Source: Shewanella acanthi (GTDB taxonomy: Bacteria > Pseudomonadota > Gammaproteobacteria > Enterobacterales > Shewanellaceae). From it: a DNA stretch of 64,000 bases. This document shows, one piece after another, positions 44,746 to 56,132 of the stretch. Each line of letters begins with the position of its first letter. Within the stretch, counting starts at the first letter, position 1. The stretch lies in contig NZ_CP080413.1 in NCBI RefSeq assembly GCF_019457475.1, positions 372,001 to 436,000 of the forward strand. The letters are read 5' to 3'. The translations under genes and the position numbers were made by a program. The notes beneath the pieces were generated by a model. The model had not been told where the DNA came from and made no database searches. It saw nothing but the letters and a program-made list of their open reading frames with translations.

Positions 44746-45792
44746 CTAGGCCGAAAGGGGAGCCGGTTCTGCAAAGCGTTGTTGCACTTCTAATATTTGT
44801 TCTTTGCAGGTTAGAAAAATTCGAGCTAATTCGGGATCGAATTGGGTCCCTGCATTTTCGGCTATATAGTCAAAGGCCTTTTCGGCACTCCATGCAACCT
44901 TGTAAGGCCTATCTGATGTCAAAGCATCATACACATCGGCGATGGCGGCAATTCTTGCGCTAACGGGAATATGTTCGCCGCTAATACCATTAGGGTATCC
45001 AGTGCCATCCCAGCGTTCATGGTGGTTAAGGGCAATTTCCTTTGCAAGGGAAATCAGCGGGTCATCGTCATCCCCCAAAATTTGTGCACCTGTGACTGAA
45101 TGCTGCTGAATGATAAGCCTTTCGGCGTCAGTGAGTTTACCTGGCTTAGATAAAATGGCGTCGGGAATGCCGATTTTGCCAATATCATGCATGGGCAGGG
45201 CGGTGTAGAACATTTCAATCCAAGCACTCGAATTACTGACTTTCTCAGCCAGAATGCGCCCGTAATGGCTCATTCGAGTAATGTGAAGCCCTGTTTCGTT
45301 ATCTCGGTATTCGGCTGCTAAACCTAACTTTTGAACGATTTTATAACGGGTAATTTCGAGCTGTTGAGTGCGCTCCAGAACGAGTGCTTCTAACTGACGT
45401 GCTTGATTGCTCAGAGCCAAGTGGGTTTTAGTTCTTGCCCTCAGCACTGCTGGGATAATGGGCTTTGAAATATAGTCGACAGCCCCAAGCTCAAAGCCTG
45501 TTTGCTCATCAATAGTATCGGTTTTAGCGGTGACAAAGATAACGGGGATCTGGCTGGTATTAGGATCGCGCTTCAGGTGCTTACAGGTCTCGAAACCATC
45601 CATTTCAGGCATCATCACATCGAGTAAAATTAAATCAGGAAAGGGGGCTGTCGCGGCCAATTTTAGCGCTTTTGCCCCCGATGTAGTTGCACGAATATTA
45701 TATTCATTCCCTAAAATCCCGTGGATAATCTGGATATTATTCGGGGTATCATCCACGACAAGTAACGTTGGCTTGGTTGTGCTATCGGTCAT
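44746..45792 (-). CDS. Response regulator with HD-GYP c-di-GMP phosphodiesterase
   Basis: This 348-residue cytosolic regulator has an N-terminal receiver with phospho-acceptor Asp58 (LILLDVMMP), a short linker and an HD-GYP domain. The HD pair is H202/D203 in MHDIGKIGIP; NHHERWDGTGYPNGISG carries HHE and GYP. The residues for c-di-GMP hydrolysis appear intact. It is divergent from the large hybrid kinase, which is a natural candidate for phosphorylating it. GAGG precedes the ATG. Confidence 0.93.
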   Translation of the reverse strand: MTDSTTKPTLLVVDDTPNNIQIIHGILGNEYNIRATTSGAKALKLAATAPFPDLILLDVMMPEMDGFETCKHLKRDPNTSQIPVIFVTAKTDTIDEQTGFELGAVDYISKPIIPAVLRARTKTHLALSNQARQLEALVLERTQQLEITRYKIVQKLGLAAEYRDNETGLHITRMSHYGRILAEKVSNSSAWIEMFYTALPMHDIGKIGIPDAILSKPGKLTDAERLIIQQHSVTGAQILGDDDDPLISLAKEIALNHHERWDGTGYPNGISGEHIPVSARIAAIADVYDALTSDRPYKVAWSAEKAFDYIAENAGTQFDPELARIFLTCKEQILEVQQRFAEPAPLSA

Positions 45793-46297
45793 CGTTTTGC
45801 CTCAACTTGAGCTTTGATTGGCTAAACTCAACGTCGGTTAAAGCTGTGCTCTACCATGCGTCCAGCTAGGCCAACTTCGGCAGGATTTGCTGCTGAATTC
45901 CTTTACATCTTGGTAAGTCGCTGAAAACTAATTCTCTGAATCTAAAACGCTCAATTACTAGAGTATGACACGAAATTTTGCCAATCGTTTTGCGAAATAA
46001 TAAAACGGCTAAACAGTCCAAAACCTCCATTGATAAGAGTGAAAGGCTCGTTGCTAGCTGCACTCTTTTCAATTTTTCGCTTACTAAGCAATATCAGATG
46101 AATGTCTTATTTTAATCCCTTACTTTCGCCCAAGCCTACAGACCAATTTCTTCGCATTATACTGTTATGAGTCAATTTTTTGCGAAGGTGGCTTTGAGCT
46201 GCTCTAACTGTGTGTTTGGACACCATAGGCGACATCTTTGGTGAATTTTACAACTAAGAATCCCCAGCTTATGGGGCGAAAATTGAGGGGGAACACA
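45793..46297. other. Divergent intergenic region of the signalling island
   Basis: About 500 bp with no convincing gene. TATACT near 46160 on the plus strand could be a -10 for the hybrid kinase. A minus-strand ORF at 45866-46072 lacks a ribosome site and familiar sequence. Confidence 0.4.
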
Positions 46298-49200
46298 ATG
46301 GCCGTACTCGGCGGGGTGTGTTCACTATTACAGCGGTCTGTTGTTGGTCTGTTGAGTGCGGGCAGTTCTGCCATGCACAATAAACAAGTTAGTGGTATGT
46401 CGTATTGGTCAACACTATCAAGATGCTATTTGCTGATTGTCAGTGTCATATTGGCGAGTCTAAGTGTTTTTACCTGCGTTGCAATGGCCATTGATGATGA
46501 ATCTAAAGTCAGTGCAAGTAAGCTGTCACAGCTGACTCCAGCACAAAAGCTATCTCATCGGCATCGGGTGACCCTGATCTTGGAGGCGGATAGACCCTAC
46601 TGGCGACAAGTAGAGAAATTTGCCTCCAGTGCCGCAGAAGATCTCAATATTCAGCTAGAGGTTGTGTATGGCGATGATACCCCCGAGACTCTGATGGCGC
46701 TTGGACGAAAGGCGATTCAATCTGGTGTGTCAGGGCTTATTTTTGTGCCTATTCAGGGCATGGGGGACGAGCTACTCACTGAGGCGAATCAACAGCAAAT
46801 TCCCGTCGTTACTATCAATTCCAATTTCAAACTCGCATCTTTATTCCTTCGACAACAGAATCCCAACTGGATAGGTCGGGTCGCCGTTAACGACGATGCC
46901 CTCGGTCAGCAATTACTCGACAATATGCTGGAGGGTGAGAGCTTAGTGAAGCGGCTGAATTTGCTACTATTAGTCGGTACTAAAGACAATTTGGACGTGC
47001 AGAAACGTACCTTAGAGGTTGAGAACGTCGTTAAAAACCAGTTTCCTGATGCTAGTTTTAGGGTGGCTTATACAGATTGGGGCGTTGAGAGCACCGAGCA
47101 AGCCTATTTGAAGGCGATGAAATTAGACCCCGATATTAATACTGTGGTTACCATGAATTCCGAAATGGCCCTCACTGTCTCAGCGCTTGCGCAGGCGGCT
47201 AAACCTCTTCCCGCCCCTCAAATTGGCTCATTAACGTGGAATTTACCCCTAGCTGAGGCAATTCAAAATGGTCAGGTTAGTGCCGGTGTGGGCGGAGTTG
47301 AATTTCAAGGGGCCTTCGCGCTGGTGTTAATGTTTGATCATTTAAATGGTATTGATATTCACAGTAAGGGCTTTGAGTTTTTAATCGCCCCGTTGATCAT
47401 TAATCAACATAATTACAATGATTACTTCGAGTTACTTGAGTTTGATACGTTAAAGCCAGAATTTACTAAGGCATCGCTTGCCCTTAATCCTCGCCTTCGT
47501 CATATCGATTATCGCCCTTTGAGCTTGATCCCTGATATGGATTTACATCGTTTTTTAACCATATTAACGACACAGGAAAGAGCTTTTATTAAACAACATC
47601 CTAATATTCGAGTGGGTGTTGATCCCTCCTCTGCACCAATTGATTTTATTGATGAAAACGGTGTGCATCGAGGCATGATGGCGGATTATCTCGCCGAAAT
47701 TAGCCGTATTACCCCGTTGACGTTTCAAACCTATAACGAGGGGAGTTGGGCAAAAGCGGTAGAGGATTTCACTCGTCAGGAGGTCGATATGCTCTCCTTG
47801 GCTTCGCCCGGTGCGGATCGTGAGCAATCGATGTTATTCACCGCCCCAATAGAGCAATACCCGCCAGTGATTGTGACGCTAATTGAAGGTGAGCATCCCA
47901 AGAGCTTGGAACAATTAAAGGGAAAAAGGATCAGTGTCGTTGCGGATGATGTATCACATAAACAACTCGTAAAAGACCACCCAGAAATCGAACTCGTGCT
48001 GTTTGATCGTTTAGATAAAGCCCTTGGTGCAGTTGACTCGGGCGAGGTCGATGCCGCCTTTGTACATTTTCCAACGGCAGCTTACTTACTTCAAACCGCG
48101 AAATTTAATCGATTGCGTATTGCTGCCGTTAGTGATTACCGCTTTGGAGTGTCTATGGGCATTCGCAAGGACTGGCCCGAGTTACAACGGATCTTGAATA
48201 AGGCTCTGGCCCAAATCTCAGATGAAAAAGCCCGTGAAATTCAAAATCGATGGGTGAATGTGCAATACGATCTTGGGCTTCAAAAGCAAGAGGTTTACAA
48301 CTGGTTAGTACGTATCATTGTGGGTGTGCTGTTAGTGGTGTTGTTTTTCGGTCTTCGTAATTGGCGCTTGAATCGTGATTTAGCCAGACGAATCGATAAG
48401 GAAGAGCAGCTCAGCTTGAGCATGCATAAGTTTCAGGCCTTGTTCGAATCCGCCGTCGACCCCTGTTTGATCATCAATAAAACAGGCACCATTCTCGAAT
48501 GTAATACGGCACTGTTAGCAATGCTGAAATTTGAGAATAAGCAGGCATTAATAGGCAAAAGTGTTCAGATCTATTATCCAGAGGAGAGCGTCGATGGAGA
48601 TAAGTCGTCGCGTTTTGCTGAGCGATTGCAGAATGTGTTAGACCATGGCCAATATAAATTTGAGTCGCAACTGCTGACCACCACTGGCGAAATCGTTGAC
48701 GTTGAGGCGCAATTCAAACGGATAGAAATCAACGGAGAGCAATATATTCTGGGGTCTTACCACGATCTGGCAGATCGTAAGTTGATGAGTGCTCTGCTTG
48801 AACGAGAGCGTGATCTTTTGAAAAACGTCCTCGGGAAAAGTCCAATAGGAGTGTGGATTTGTATCGGTGGGATCTGTCGCTATGTAAATGAGAAACTCAC
48901 AGAGATGACGGGGCTCGAAGTGGGACAGTCGGTTTATCCGCTTTTTATCGATCCTGATGTTTATGACAATCGTATTAGGGAACTTGCCTTAGATAAAGAA
49001 AGTACCATTTTTGAGACTCAACTGTTTGACCGTGATGGTGAACCAAGGGATGTATTGATTACGGCCTATTACACAGTGCAGGACGGGCAAAATGCTAACC
49101 TGTGTTGGGCGCTGGATATCACAGAAGCTAAGGGTATTCAGCTGGAGTTAGCCGATGCAAAAGATGCTGCCGAGGCAGCTAACCAAGCTAAGTCAGATTT

Positions 49201-51394
49201 TCTCGCTAATATGTCACACGAAATTCGCACGCCAATGAATGCCATCTTAGGTATGTCCTATTTAGTATTGCAGACAGAATTGTCGAGTAAGCAGCGGGAT
49301 TATGTTGGTAAGGTGCATCAAGCGGCGGGTAATTTACTGGGTATACTCAACGATATTCTCGACTTCTCTAAAATCGAAGCCGACAAGATGAAGATTGAAT
49401 GGACTGAGTTTGATTTGGACGATGTGCTCTCTAATTTGGCCAATGTAATCAGCTATAAGGTCGAAGAGAAACAGATGAATTTTCTCTTTGATCTTCCCCC
49501 TGAACTTCCACGCTATTTCTATGGCGATAGCCTGCGTTTAGGGCAGATCCTCATTAATTACTGTAACAATGCGATTAAGTTTTCCGAGCCTATGAGTAAG
49601 GTCATTCTTAGTTGCCAAGTTGAACAAAGGGAAGCCCAAGTCGACATCACGTTTTGTGTTGAAGACTTTGGTATAGGGATCCCTGAGCATAAATTGGCAG
49701 TGTTATTTGGCTCTTTTGAACAAGTCGATGCGTCTACCTCCCGTGAATATGGCGGAACAGGTTTAGGTTTGGCGATTTGTCGTCGTCTGGCGAGTTTGAT
49801 GGGGGGGGAAGTGTGGTGTGAGAGTGAGGAGGGAAAGGGCAGCCATTTTTATCTCAAACTGACCTTGGAAATGGTGGATTACCATGCACCCCGTTCACCA
49901 TTTAAGGCATTAGCCGGAGTCAGCGTTAATTTGGTCGGTCTAGATCCTAGGCTGGATAAATTACTTACCGATCATGGCAATTCGGCAAAGATGTCCGTTA
50001 GCAGTATTAATGAGGAACAGGTGATTGATTCACTCAACCAACACCAAGAATCGTCGTCGCAGGACAAGGAATTAGGCGCTGCACCTGTACTTATCTGTGA
50101 CTATAGTGCGTTCAATGAGGGAGTGCGCACTGCTTTAGTTAATGCGCCTAAGGCGAAAATGTTGTTATTAGGCACATTAGCGGAGCAGGAAGAGTCGAGG
50201 CAATTAATTGAAAGTCATACACAGCTTATGTTTCAGACTAAACCCATCACGCCAATCGCTGTGGGTAATGCTTTATTGATGCTACTTGATCTCGACAAGG
50301 AGGGTGATGTGCAACTCACTCAGGAGCATTCTCTGCATGGTTTAAAGACTCAGCTGGCGGGGGCTGAAGTACTCTTAGTTGAGGATAACGAACTTAATCA
50401 AGAGCTTGCTGTGGAGCTATTACGCCAAGCAGGGATGGTTGTAACGGTCGCGAATAATGGACTTGAGGCGGTCGAATTAGTACAAAAACGAGCCTTCGAC
50501 TGCGTGTTGATGGATTGCCAAATGCCGGTAATGGATGGTTATGAGGCGACAAAGCGCATTCGTGCTATCGATGCATTCTCCAAATTACCCATACTTGCCA
50601 TGACTGCCCATGCCATGACGGGAGATATTGAAAAGGCATTGGATGTCGGCATGAACGATCAGATCACTAAACCTGTACATGTAAAGGATCTCTACGCTGT
50701 GATGGCCCGTTGGATTACCCCTAAACAGCGTAAACCCGTTCCCGTGAGCGCTAAAAAATCTGTAGGTGGAATAACGCTTCCTCAAATCGATGGTCTTAAT
50801 ACCCAGAAGGGACTGGCGCTTTGCGATCGCAATGAGGCGCTCTACAGCCAACTTTTAGGCTTATTTATCAATACCGGTGACACGTTACTGTCTCAACTAC
50901 AACAAGCTTCTAAAGCAAATGATATCAGTGCGTTAATGCTGTGTTTGCATACGCTAAAAGGCGTGGGCGCCAATCTTGGCGCTGTGGATTTGAGTCGACA
51001 AGCCGCAGAATTAGAAAGCCGTTGTCGAACCGAAGAACCACCGTTAACAAAGGATTTTGTAGCGCAATTACTCGCGCTGCAGGTTGATTTGCAGTGCATG
51101 GTGAGTGGCCTTGGTACTTGGTCACGCCAGCAAACGCTTCGTAAAGTTGAGTTTGAACTGTCCGATGAAGCTTTAGGCTCCTTGCTAACTCAACTCCAAC
51201 AGAGTTTAAGGGATTACAACACAAACGCTTTGGATCTAGTGGATAAACTTATTCAGGCTCCACAATTGCAATCCCAAAGGGGCTTGCTAAAACAATTGAA
51301 AATGGATGTGGAACTCTTTGATTTTGAACCTGCCATGGAGGGGCTTAACGCGTTAATGACTGAACTTAATCTGTCCACTGAGGATAGGAGCTAA
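46298..51394 (+). CDS. Hybrid histidine kinase with two periplasmic binding domains (BvgS-like)
   Basis: This protein of about 1698 residues is a multi-step sensor kinase. After an N-terminal membrane segment come a type-I sugar-binding-like domain (about 85-345: [20 protein letters not shown]..., GLIFVPIQG), then a type-II SBP_bac_3 domain (about 428-650: [16 protein letters not shown]). A membrane helix follows at about 666-688. Inside are two PAS domains, a HisKA with His974 ([13 protein letters not shown]), a HATPase, a degenerate receiver, a full receiver with Asp1406 ([12 protein letters not shown]) and an HPt with His1551 (HTLKGVGA). The frame opens at 46238; GAGGGGGAA before ATG 46298 is the best start, though MSYWSTL further in is possible. 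It is co-transcribed with the next gene. Confidence 0.92.
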   Translation: MAVLGGVCSLLQRSVVGLLSAGSSAMHNKQVSGMSYWSTLSRCYLLIVSVILASLSVFTCVAMAIDDESKVSASKLSQLTPAQKLSHRHRVTLILEADRPYWRQVEKFASSAAEDLNIQLEVVYGDDTPETLMALGRKAIQSGVSGLIFVPIQGMGDELLTEANQQQIPVVTINSNFKLASLFLRQQNPNWIGRVAVNDDALGQQLLDNMLEGESLVKRLNLLLLVGTKDNLDVQKRTLEVENVVKNQFPDASFRVAYTDWGVESTEQAYLKAMKLDPDINTVVTMNSEMALTVSALAQAAKPLPAPQIGSLTWNLPLAEAIQNGQVSAGVGGVEFQGAFALVLMFDHLNGIDIHSKGFEFLIAPLIINQHNYNDYFELLEFDTLKPEFTKASLALNPRLRHIDYRPLSLIPDMDLHRFLTILTTQERAFIKQHPNIRVGVDPSSAPIDFIDENGVHRGMMADYLAEISRITPLTFQTYNEGSWAKAVEDFTRQEVDMLSLASPGADREQSMLFTAPIEQYPPVIVTLIEGEHPKSLEQLKGKRISVVADDVSHKQLVKDHPEIELVLFDRLDKALGAVDSGEVDAAFVHFPTAAYLLQTAKFNRLRIAAVSDYRFGVSMGIRKDWPELQRILNKALAQISDEKAREIQNRWVNVQYDLGLQKQEVYNWLVRIIVGVLLVVLFFGLRNWRLNRDLARRIDKEEQLSLSMHKFQALFESAVDPCLIINKTGTILECNTALLAMLKFENKQALIGKSVQIYYPEESVDGDKSSRFAERLQNVLDHGQYKFESQLLTTTGEIVDVEAQFKRIEINGEQYILGSYHDLADRKLMSALLERERDLLKNVLGKSPIGVWICIGGICRYVNEKLTEMTGLEVGQSVYPLFIDPDVYDNRIRELALDKESTIFETQLFDRDGEPRDVLITAYYTVQDGQNANLCWALDITEAKGIQLELADAKDAAEAANQAKSDFLANMSHEIRTPMNAILGMSYLVLQTELSSKQRDYVGKVHQAAGNLLGILNDILDFSKIEADKMKIEWTEFDLDDVLSNLANVISYKVEEKQMNFLFDLPPELPRYFYGDSLRLGQILINYCNNAIKFSEPMSKVILSCQVEQREAQVDITFCVEDFGIGIPEHKLAVLFGSFEQVDASTSREYGGTGLGLAICRRLASLMGGEVWCESEEGKGSHFYLKLTLEMVDYHAPRSPFKALAGVSVNLVGLDPRLDKLLTDHGNSAKMSVSSINEEQVIDSLNQHQESSSQDKELGAAPVLICDYSAFNEGVRTALVNAPKAKMLLLGTLAEQEESRQLIESHTQLMFQTKPITPIAVGNALLMLLDLDKEGDVQLTQEHSLHGLKTQLAGAEVLLVEDNELNQELAVELLRQAGMVVTVANNGLEAVELVQKRAFDCVLMDCQMPVMDGYEATKRIRAIDAFSKLPILAMTAHAMTGDIEKALDVGMNDQITKPVHVKDLYAVMARWITPKQRKPVPVSAKKSVGGITLPQIDGLNTQKGLALCDRNEALYSQLLGLFINTGDTLLSQLQQASKANDISALMLCLHTLKGVGANLGAVDLSRQAAELESRCRTEEPPLTKDFVAQLLALQVDLQCMVSGLGTWSRQQTLRKVEFELSDEALGSLLTQLQQSLRDYNTNALDLVDKLIQAPQLQSQRGLLKQLKMDVELFDFEPAMEGLNALMTELNLSTEDRS

Positions 51395-51396
51395 CC

Positions 51397-52965
51397 ATGG
51401 AATTAACCCATTTACAGGTATTAGTGGTTGAAGATGTTGATTCGCTTCGAAAGATTATTGCAGAGCAATTACGCCAAATGGGATTTGGGCAGGTGCTGCA
51501 GGCGGACAGTGGTAAGCAAGCGCAAGAAATATTGAGAAATAATGCTGTTGATCTCATGTTGCTCGATTGGAGTATGCCCGAAGGCCATGGTCAGGAGTTA
51601 TTAGATCATCTCAGGCTGCAGGAAAAATGGCAGCAGTTACCTGTAGTGCTGGTGACCGCTAATACCCACAGAAGCTTAGTACAAGTCGCTATTCAGTATG
51701 GGGTTTTAGACATTATCGCTAAACCTTTTAATGCCAAAACGTTGCAGAGTCGAGTGATACAGGCACTGGCCTCCCATAGGGCAAAATTGGAGGCCGCATC
51801 TTCCTCTGAAGTGAGTAATCAGCTTGAGATGTCTGGTCAAGATGCGCCTTTGGACAATGCCCAATGTGTTATTTTGATCGTTGATGATCTCCTCGAAAAT
51901 TTAGTGCTGATGGCAGGATTACTTGGCGACGACTACCAAGTGCTCCAGGCTCAGGATGGTCAAAGCGCCCTCAATTACTGTTTATCCGATACGCCACCCG
52001 ATTTAGTGTTGCTCGACGTGATGATGCCGGGGATGGATGGGCACCAAGTATTTAAACGCATGCGCGAGCACCCAAAGGCATCGCAGATCCCTGTGATTTT
52101 TATCAGTGCACTCGATGATGTCGACCAACAATTACTAGGGCTGCGCTTTGGTGCCTGTGACTATCTAGTTAAGCCCGTGCAGGCAGATATTCTTAAGCAA
52201 AAGATTGCAAATTCGTTGGCTAGACGTCGACAACAGAACCGCATTAAGCAACAACATGAGGAGATTAAGCAGTATCTTGAGCAACGTGATAGCGCCGACA
52301 GCATCATCACTCATGATCTGAAGGGGCCCTTAGCGACTATTAGTGCACTCGCACAAAAATTTGCCCAAGAGGCCAGTTTTCCGAAGGAGTGGTTATCAGA
52401 GATTAATTTGGTGGATGAATTAGCACTGCAGTCGATTCAAACCATTAATTTGGCATCGGATATTTTGCTTATCGAAGCTGGGGAATACGAGGTCGAAGCC
52501 GAGTGGTTTTCGGTGCTCGAATTGATGGAAAAGCTTGCAGCACTAATGCAGCGAACTTTTACAAATAAACACTTAGCGGTTACCTTTACCCCCGAAGAAG
52601 ACATCAGTAGCACTTTCGACCTCATGGCCGAACCGAGATTATGTCATCCGCTTTTTTTTAACTTGCTCAAAAATGCCTTTGAGGCGGCGCCACCCCATAC
52701 CAATATCGCCATACGCTTCTCCCGTGAAGCGCAGTTAGTCGTGATACACATTGAGAATCTGGGTAAGATCCCTGAGTCGATTCGCGAGCGATTTTGGGAA
52801 AAATATGCCACTGAAGGTAAGCGAGATGGCACCGGCATTGGTACTTACGCAGCACGCCTGTTTGCCAGAGCTCAAGGGGGCGATACTCGCCTTAAGGTTG
52901 ATGAGGCAAAGGGGATGACGTTGGTGGAAGTGCGATTACCCGCAGCTATCGATATGGATGTCTAG
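51397..52965 (+). CDS. REC-REC-histidine kinase signalling protein
   Basis: This 522-residue cytosolic protein has two receivers followed by a kinase. Asp57 (LMLLDWSMPEG) and Asp207 (LVLLDVMMPGMDG) are the acceptors. His306 lies in ITHDLKGPLATI, a HisKA variant, and the HATPase has NLLKNAFEAAP (N box) and GTGIGTYAARLFA (G2). It starts 2 bp after the hybrid kinase stop with AGGAG inside that gene's end. The HPt of the upstream kinase may feed one receiver. The final target is unknown. Confidence 0.9.
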   Translation: MELTHLQVLVVEDVDSLRKIIAEQLRQMGFGQVLQADSGKQAQEILRNNAVDLMLLDWSMPEGHGQELLDHLRLQEKWQQLPVVLVTANTHRSLVQVAIQYGVLDIIAKPFNAKTLQSRVIQALASHRAKLEAASSSEVSNQLEMSGQDAPLDNAQCVILIVDDLLENLVLMAGLLGDDYQVLQAQDGQSALNYCLSDTPPDLVLLDVMMPGMDGHQVFKRMREHPKASQIPVIFISALDDVDQQLLGLRFGACDYLVKPVQADILKQKIANSLARRRQQNRIKQQHEEIKQYLEQRDSADSIITHDLKGPLATISALAQKFAQEASFPKEWLSEINLVDELALQSIQTINLASDILLIEAGEYEVEAEWFSVLELMEKLAALMQRTFTNKHLAVTFTPEEDISSTFDLMAEPRLCHPLFFNLLKNAFEAAPPHTNIAIRFSREAQLVVIHIENLGKIPESIRERFWEKYATEGKRDGTGIGTYAARLFARAQGGDTRLKVDEAKGMTLVEVRLPAAIDMDV

Positions 52966-53052
52966 CCAAATTATCAGCATGAGCGCCCTAGGTGAATGAC
53001 ACCTTTGGGCACTCAACAACACAACTGCGGGCAAGCATACAGGCCTTCAAGC

Positions 53053-53631
53053 TTAAGCTTTAACGAGTTTGCTTAAATCGGCTGGGCGATAGTAGACGGA
53101 TTTAAGCACTTTACCCTGACGTACGACTTTACCAGCCATTTCAACATCTTTAGCACATTTGGCAATAATAAAATCGCCTTTTTTGCTGCCCACGATCTCG
53201 ACACCTTGCTCGGCATAAAACGCAACCGTTTCAGCCAGTTCTTGCTCATTGCGGCACACTTTACTCATATTGCTCGAATGCACTTCATCCCAGCAGCGAA
53301 TAAAATCAATTTCGCGGTTTTTTGCCACGCAAAGCAGCAGGTCGATAAGGTAGCTAATCTCTAAGCGTGCATCCATTTTAACGGCGCCTAAATGCACTAA
53401 ACGTCCCATCAACACATAGACTGAATCGACGATAGCATCGGCCTGTTCTATACGGCTATCGGCCTCTGCAAGCTCAGTTAATTCTTCAATGATCAACGAG
53501 GTATGAAGGATATCTGCCTTGTCATCTAACGAGGCTGCATCGTTCACTGCTAAATCAAAGGTGCTGCGAAACTCACTGATATCACGGTATAGGTGGTCGT
53601 AAATGGGTTGAGTTAACGAGGAGAGTTGCAT
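53053..53631 (-). CDS. MazG-like all-alpha NTP pyrophosphohydrolase family protein
   Basis: This 192-residue protein contains EELTELAEADSRIEQADAIV (49-68), which gives the EExxE...ExxD metal pattern of MazG/HisE-like nucleotide pyrophosphohydrolases. The C-terminal part (KVLKSVYYRPADLSKLV) is typical of the bacterial HisE-like subgroup. It probably hydrolyses a nucleotide to monophosphate and pyrophosphate. The frame opens at 53694, but AAGG before MQLSSLTQPIYDHLY sets 53631. It is a single gene. Confidence 0.8.
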   Translation of the reverse strand: MQLSSLTQPIYDHLYRDISEFRSTFDLAVNDAASLDDKADILHTSLIIEELTELAEADSRIEQADAIVDSVYVLMGRLVHLGAVKMDARLEISYLIDLLLCVAKNREIDFIRCWDEVHSSNMSKVCRNEQELAETVAFYAEQGVEIVGSKKGDFIIAKCAKDVEMAGKVVRQGKVLKSVYYRPADLSKLVKA

Positions 53632-53909
53632 GTAAATACCTTTGATAGGGGAAATGGGAGCGGCAATTCTAATGAAAGCCGCCCTTAAATTCAAAGCTTG
53701 CTATTTCGAGGTACTTCGCTCGTTAAGCTGAACCTAGGATATAGTGCTTGAGCCTGCGAGTTTGCTTTTACATCTGCCCCTAGCGCCAGTTACACTGCAG
53801 CGCGACCAGCTAGGCAATTTGCAATCGAGCTCATTGACGAGTATCAGGCTGAGTCTTAGCCAAAATCTAACTATAAAAAATACAAAAACTAATATAATAG
53901 GAGTCTTTC

Positions 53910-56036
53910 ATGTCGGACCGTTTTATCCCCGCGTTGCTACTGTCAACGACAGTACTAGCCGGACTCAGCGCCTGTGGCGATAACCCCACCGTAAATAATA
54001 TCAATAACAGTGATATAGCCGCTAAAGTGGCATCTAAAGCGACCTCTCAGGTTGAAGCGCCGTCGATTGGTATTAATATCGCCTCTATGTCACCTAGCGT
54101 AAAACCTGGGGATGACTTTTACACCTACGCCAATGGCGAGTGGATGAAGAACACCCAAATACCCGCAGACCGCTCAAGCACTGGTGCCTTCTTCGTCGCC
54201 TTCCTCGAAACGGAAAAACACAAAACCAGCCTAATTGCAGATTTAGTGAAAGTACAACACAGTGCAGGTAGTGATGAAGCGCGTATCGCCGATTTCTACA
54301 AGGCCTATACCGATGTTGCCGCCATCGATGCCGCGGGTATGAAGCCTGCACAAGCTGAGCTGACGCGTTATCTAGCGATCAGCAATACACAACAATTATC
54401 TGAAGTCCTAGGGGCTAATCTTCGCGCCGACGTGGATCCGCTCAATGCGACCGATTTCTTTACTGAAAACCTATTTGGTATTTTTGTGACCCAAGGTTTA
54501 GCAACCCCTGGTGAGGTGCTGCCTTACATTCTTCAGGGCGGTTTAGGTTTACCAGAACGTGAATATTACCTCTCTGACGCGCCTAAAATGGCCGAAATTC
54601 GCACCGCTTATCGCGCCTATATTGAGACGCTGTTAAACGACGCAGGCGTGAGTGATGCCGCATTACGCGCTGATCGTATTTTTGCCCTCGAAGGTAAAAT
54701 TGCTGCCGCCCATGTTAGTCGTGAAGACAGTGAAGATTTTACTAAGGCATCCGCCGTATGGAGCCGCGCAGACTTTGATATTAAGGCGCCGGGCATCGAT
54801 TGGACAGCCTTCTTAGTGGCAGCTCAACTGGGTACGCAAGATAGATTCGCCGCTTATCACGGCAGTGCGATTACGCAGCTTTCTGCATTGGTGGCCACCG
54901 AACCATTAGATGCCTGGAAGGATTGGTTGGTGTTCCATCATATCAACAGTCACGCCGATGTATTGCCATCGACTATCGATAATGCCGCATTTGCCTTTAA
55001 TGGTACAAAGCTTTCTGGGACGCCAGAGCAGCGCAGCCGCGATAAACGTGCCCTCAGTGCATTAGACGATTACTTAGGTGATGCGGTTGGCCGCGTGTAT
55101 GCCGAGCAATATTTTCCAGCTTCTGCCAAGGCCGAAGTTAGCGCCATGGTCGACAACATTGTGAGTGCCTTCGGCCAACGGGTTGAAAAACTTGATTGGA
55201 TGGATGGCGAAACCAAGAAGGAAGCACTCGCTAAAGTGGGAACTATCTCCGTGGGTGTAGGCTACCCTGAGCACTGGCGCAATTACGGCAGCTATGTGGT
55301 TTCACCAACCAATGCCTATGCTAATGCGATCAACGGTGAGAAGGCCGAGTACGTCCACCAGTTAGCGAAAATCAGTAAGCCGATGGATAAGGGTGAGTGG
55401 TGGATGACGCCTCAAGTCGTCAACGCGGTTAACCTGCCAGTGCAGAACGCGCTTAACTTCCCTGCGGGGATTTTACAGCCGCCATTCTTCGATGCAGCGG
55501 CTGATGCGGCCTATAATTATGGCGCCATTGGCGCTGTGATTGGCCATGAAATCAGCCACAGTTTCGATAATAACGGCGCAGCGTTTGACTCAACTGGTGC
55601 GATGCGCAACTGGTGGACACCGGCTGACTTTGCCCAGTTTGCCAAACAGGGTGAAGCACTGGCTAAACAGTTCGACGGTTATGCACCATTCCCTGATTTA
55701 CACGTGAATGGCAAGCTCACCCTAGGTGAGAACATTGCCGACGTGGCGGGTTTAGCTGCAGCCTATGATGCGTACCGCGCCTCATTAAAGGGTGAAGAAG
55801 CACCAGTGATCGAAGGCTTTAGCGGTGATCAACGTTTCTTTATCGGGTTTGCACAGACCTGGGCGACTAAGATGCGTGATGAGGCACTTCGCGCCCGTGT
55901 GGCGACCGATGGCCACGCTCCAGGCATGTACCGCGCACTCACAGTGCGTAACCTCGATGCTTGGTATACCGCCTTCGACGTTAAACCGGGCGACAAGCTG
56001 TATCTGGCACCAGAGGATCGGGTACAGATCTGGTAA
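53910..56036 (+). CDS. M13 (neprilysin-like) zinc peptidase, lipoprotein
   Basis: This 708-residue exported peptidase of the PepO/neprilysin family has the lipobox LSAC (Cys about residue 22). The zinc site is HEISH (546-550) with the third ligand in ENIAD (607-611). The N-terminal M13 domain begins VKPGDDFYTYANGEWMKN, and the protein ends DRVQIW with the typical terminal Trp. AGGAG precedes the ATG. It probably trims periplasmic peptides. Confidence 0.95.
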   Translation: MSDRFIPALLLSTTVLAGLSACGDNPTVNNINNSDIAAKVASKATSQVEAPSIGINIASMSPSVKPGDDFYTYANGEWMKNTQIPADRSSTGAFFVAFLETEKHKTSLIADLVKVQHSAGSDEARIADFYKAYTDVAAIDAAGMKPAQAELTRYLAISNTQQLSEVLGANLRADVDPLNATDFFTENLFGIFVTQGLATPGEVLPYILQGGLGLPEREYYLSDAPKMAEIRTAYRAYIETLLNDAGVSDAALRADRIFALEGKIAAAHVSREDSEDFTKASAVWSRADFDIKAPGIDWTAFLVAAQLGTQDRFAAYHGSAITQLSALVATEPLDAWKDWLVFHHINSHADVLPSTIDNAAFAFNGTKLSGTPEQRSRDKRALSALDDYLGDAVGRVYAEQYFPASAKAEVSAMVDNIVSAFGQRVEKLDWMDGETKKEALAKVGTISVGVGYPEHWRNYGSYVVSPTNAYANAINGEKAEYVHQLAKISKPMDKGEWWMTPQVVNAVNLPVQNALNFPAGILQPPFFDAAADAAYNYGAIGAVIGHEISHSFDNNGAAFDSTGAMRNWWTPADFAQFAKQGEALAKQFDGYAPFPDLHVNGKLTLGENIADVAGLAAAYDAYRASLKGEEAPVIEGFSGDQRFFIGFAQTWATKMRDEALRARVATDGHAPGMYRALTVRNLDAWYTAFDVKPGDKLYLAPEDRVQIW

Positions 56037-56048
56037 TCGAGCTTGAAT

Positions 56049-56080
56049 AAAGAAGGGAACCTTAGGTTCCCTTCTTTATT
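56049..56080. terminator. Bidirectional terminator
   Basis: A perfect 13-bp stem (56049-56061 with 56065-56077), TTA loop and T-rich tail. It ends the M13 gene; the convergent cti gene stops 56 bp on. Confidence 0.88.
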
Positions 56081-56132
56081 TGGCTGAGGTTTCGGGAATT
56101 GAATCGATAACCTGTTTAAGGTGCAAACGCAT

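Noticed and set aside
45866..46072. 68-codon minus-strand ORF in the signalling intergenic region
   Set aside because: No ribosome site and no recognisable sequence.
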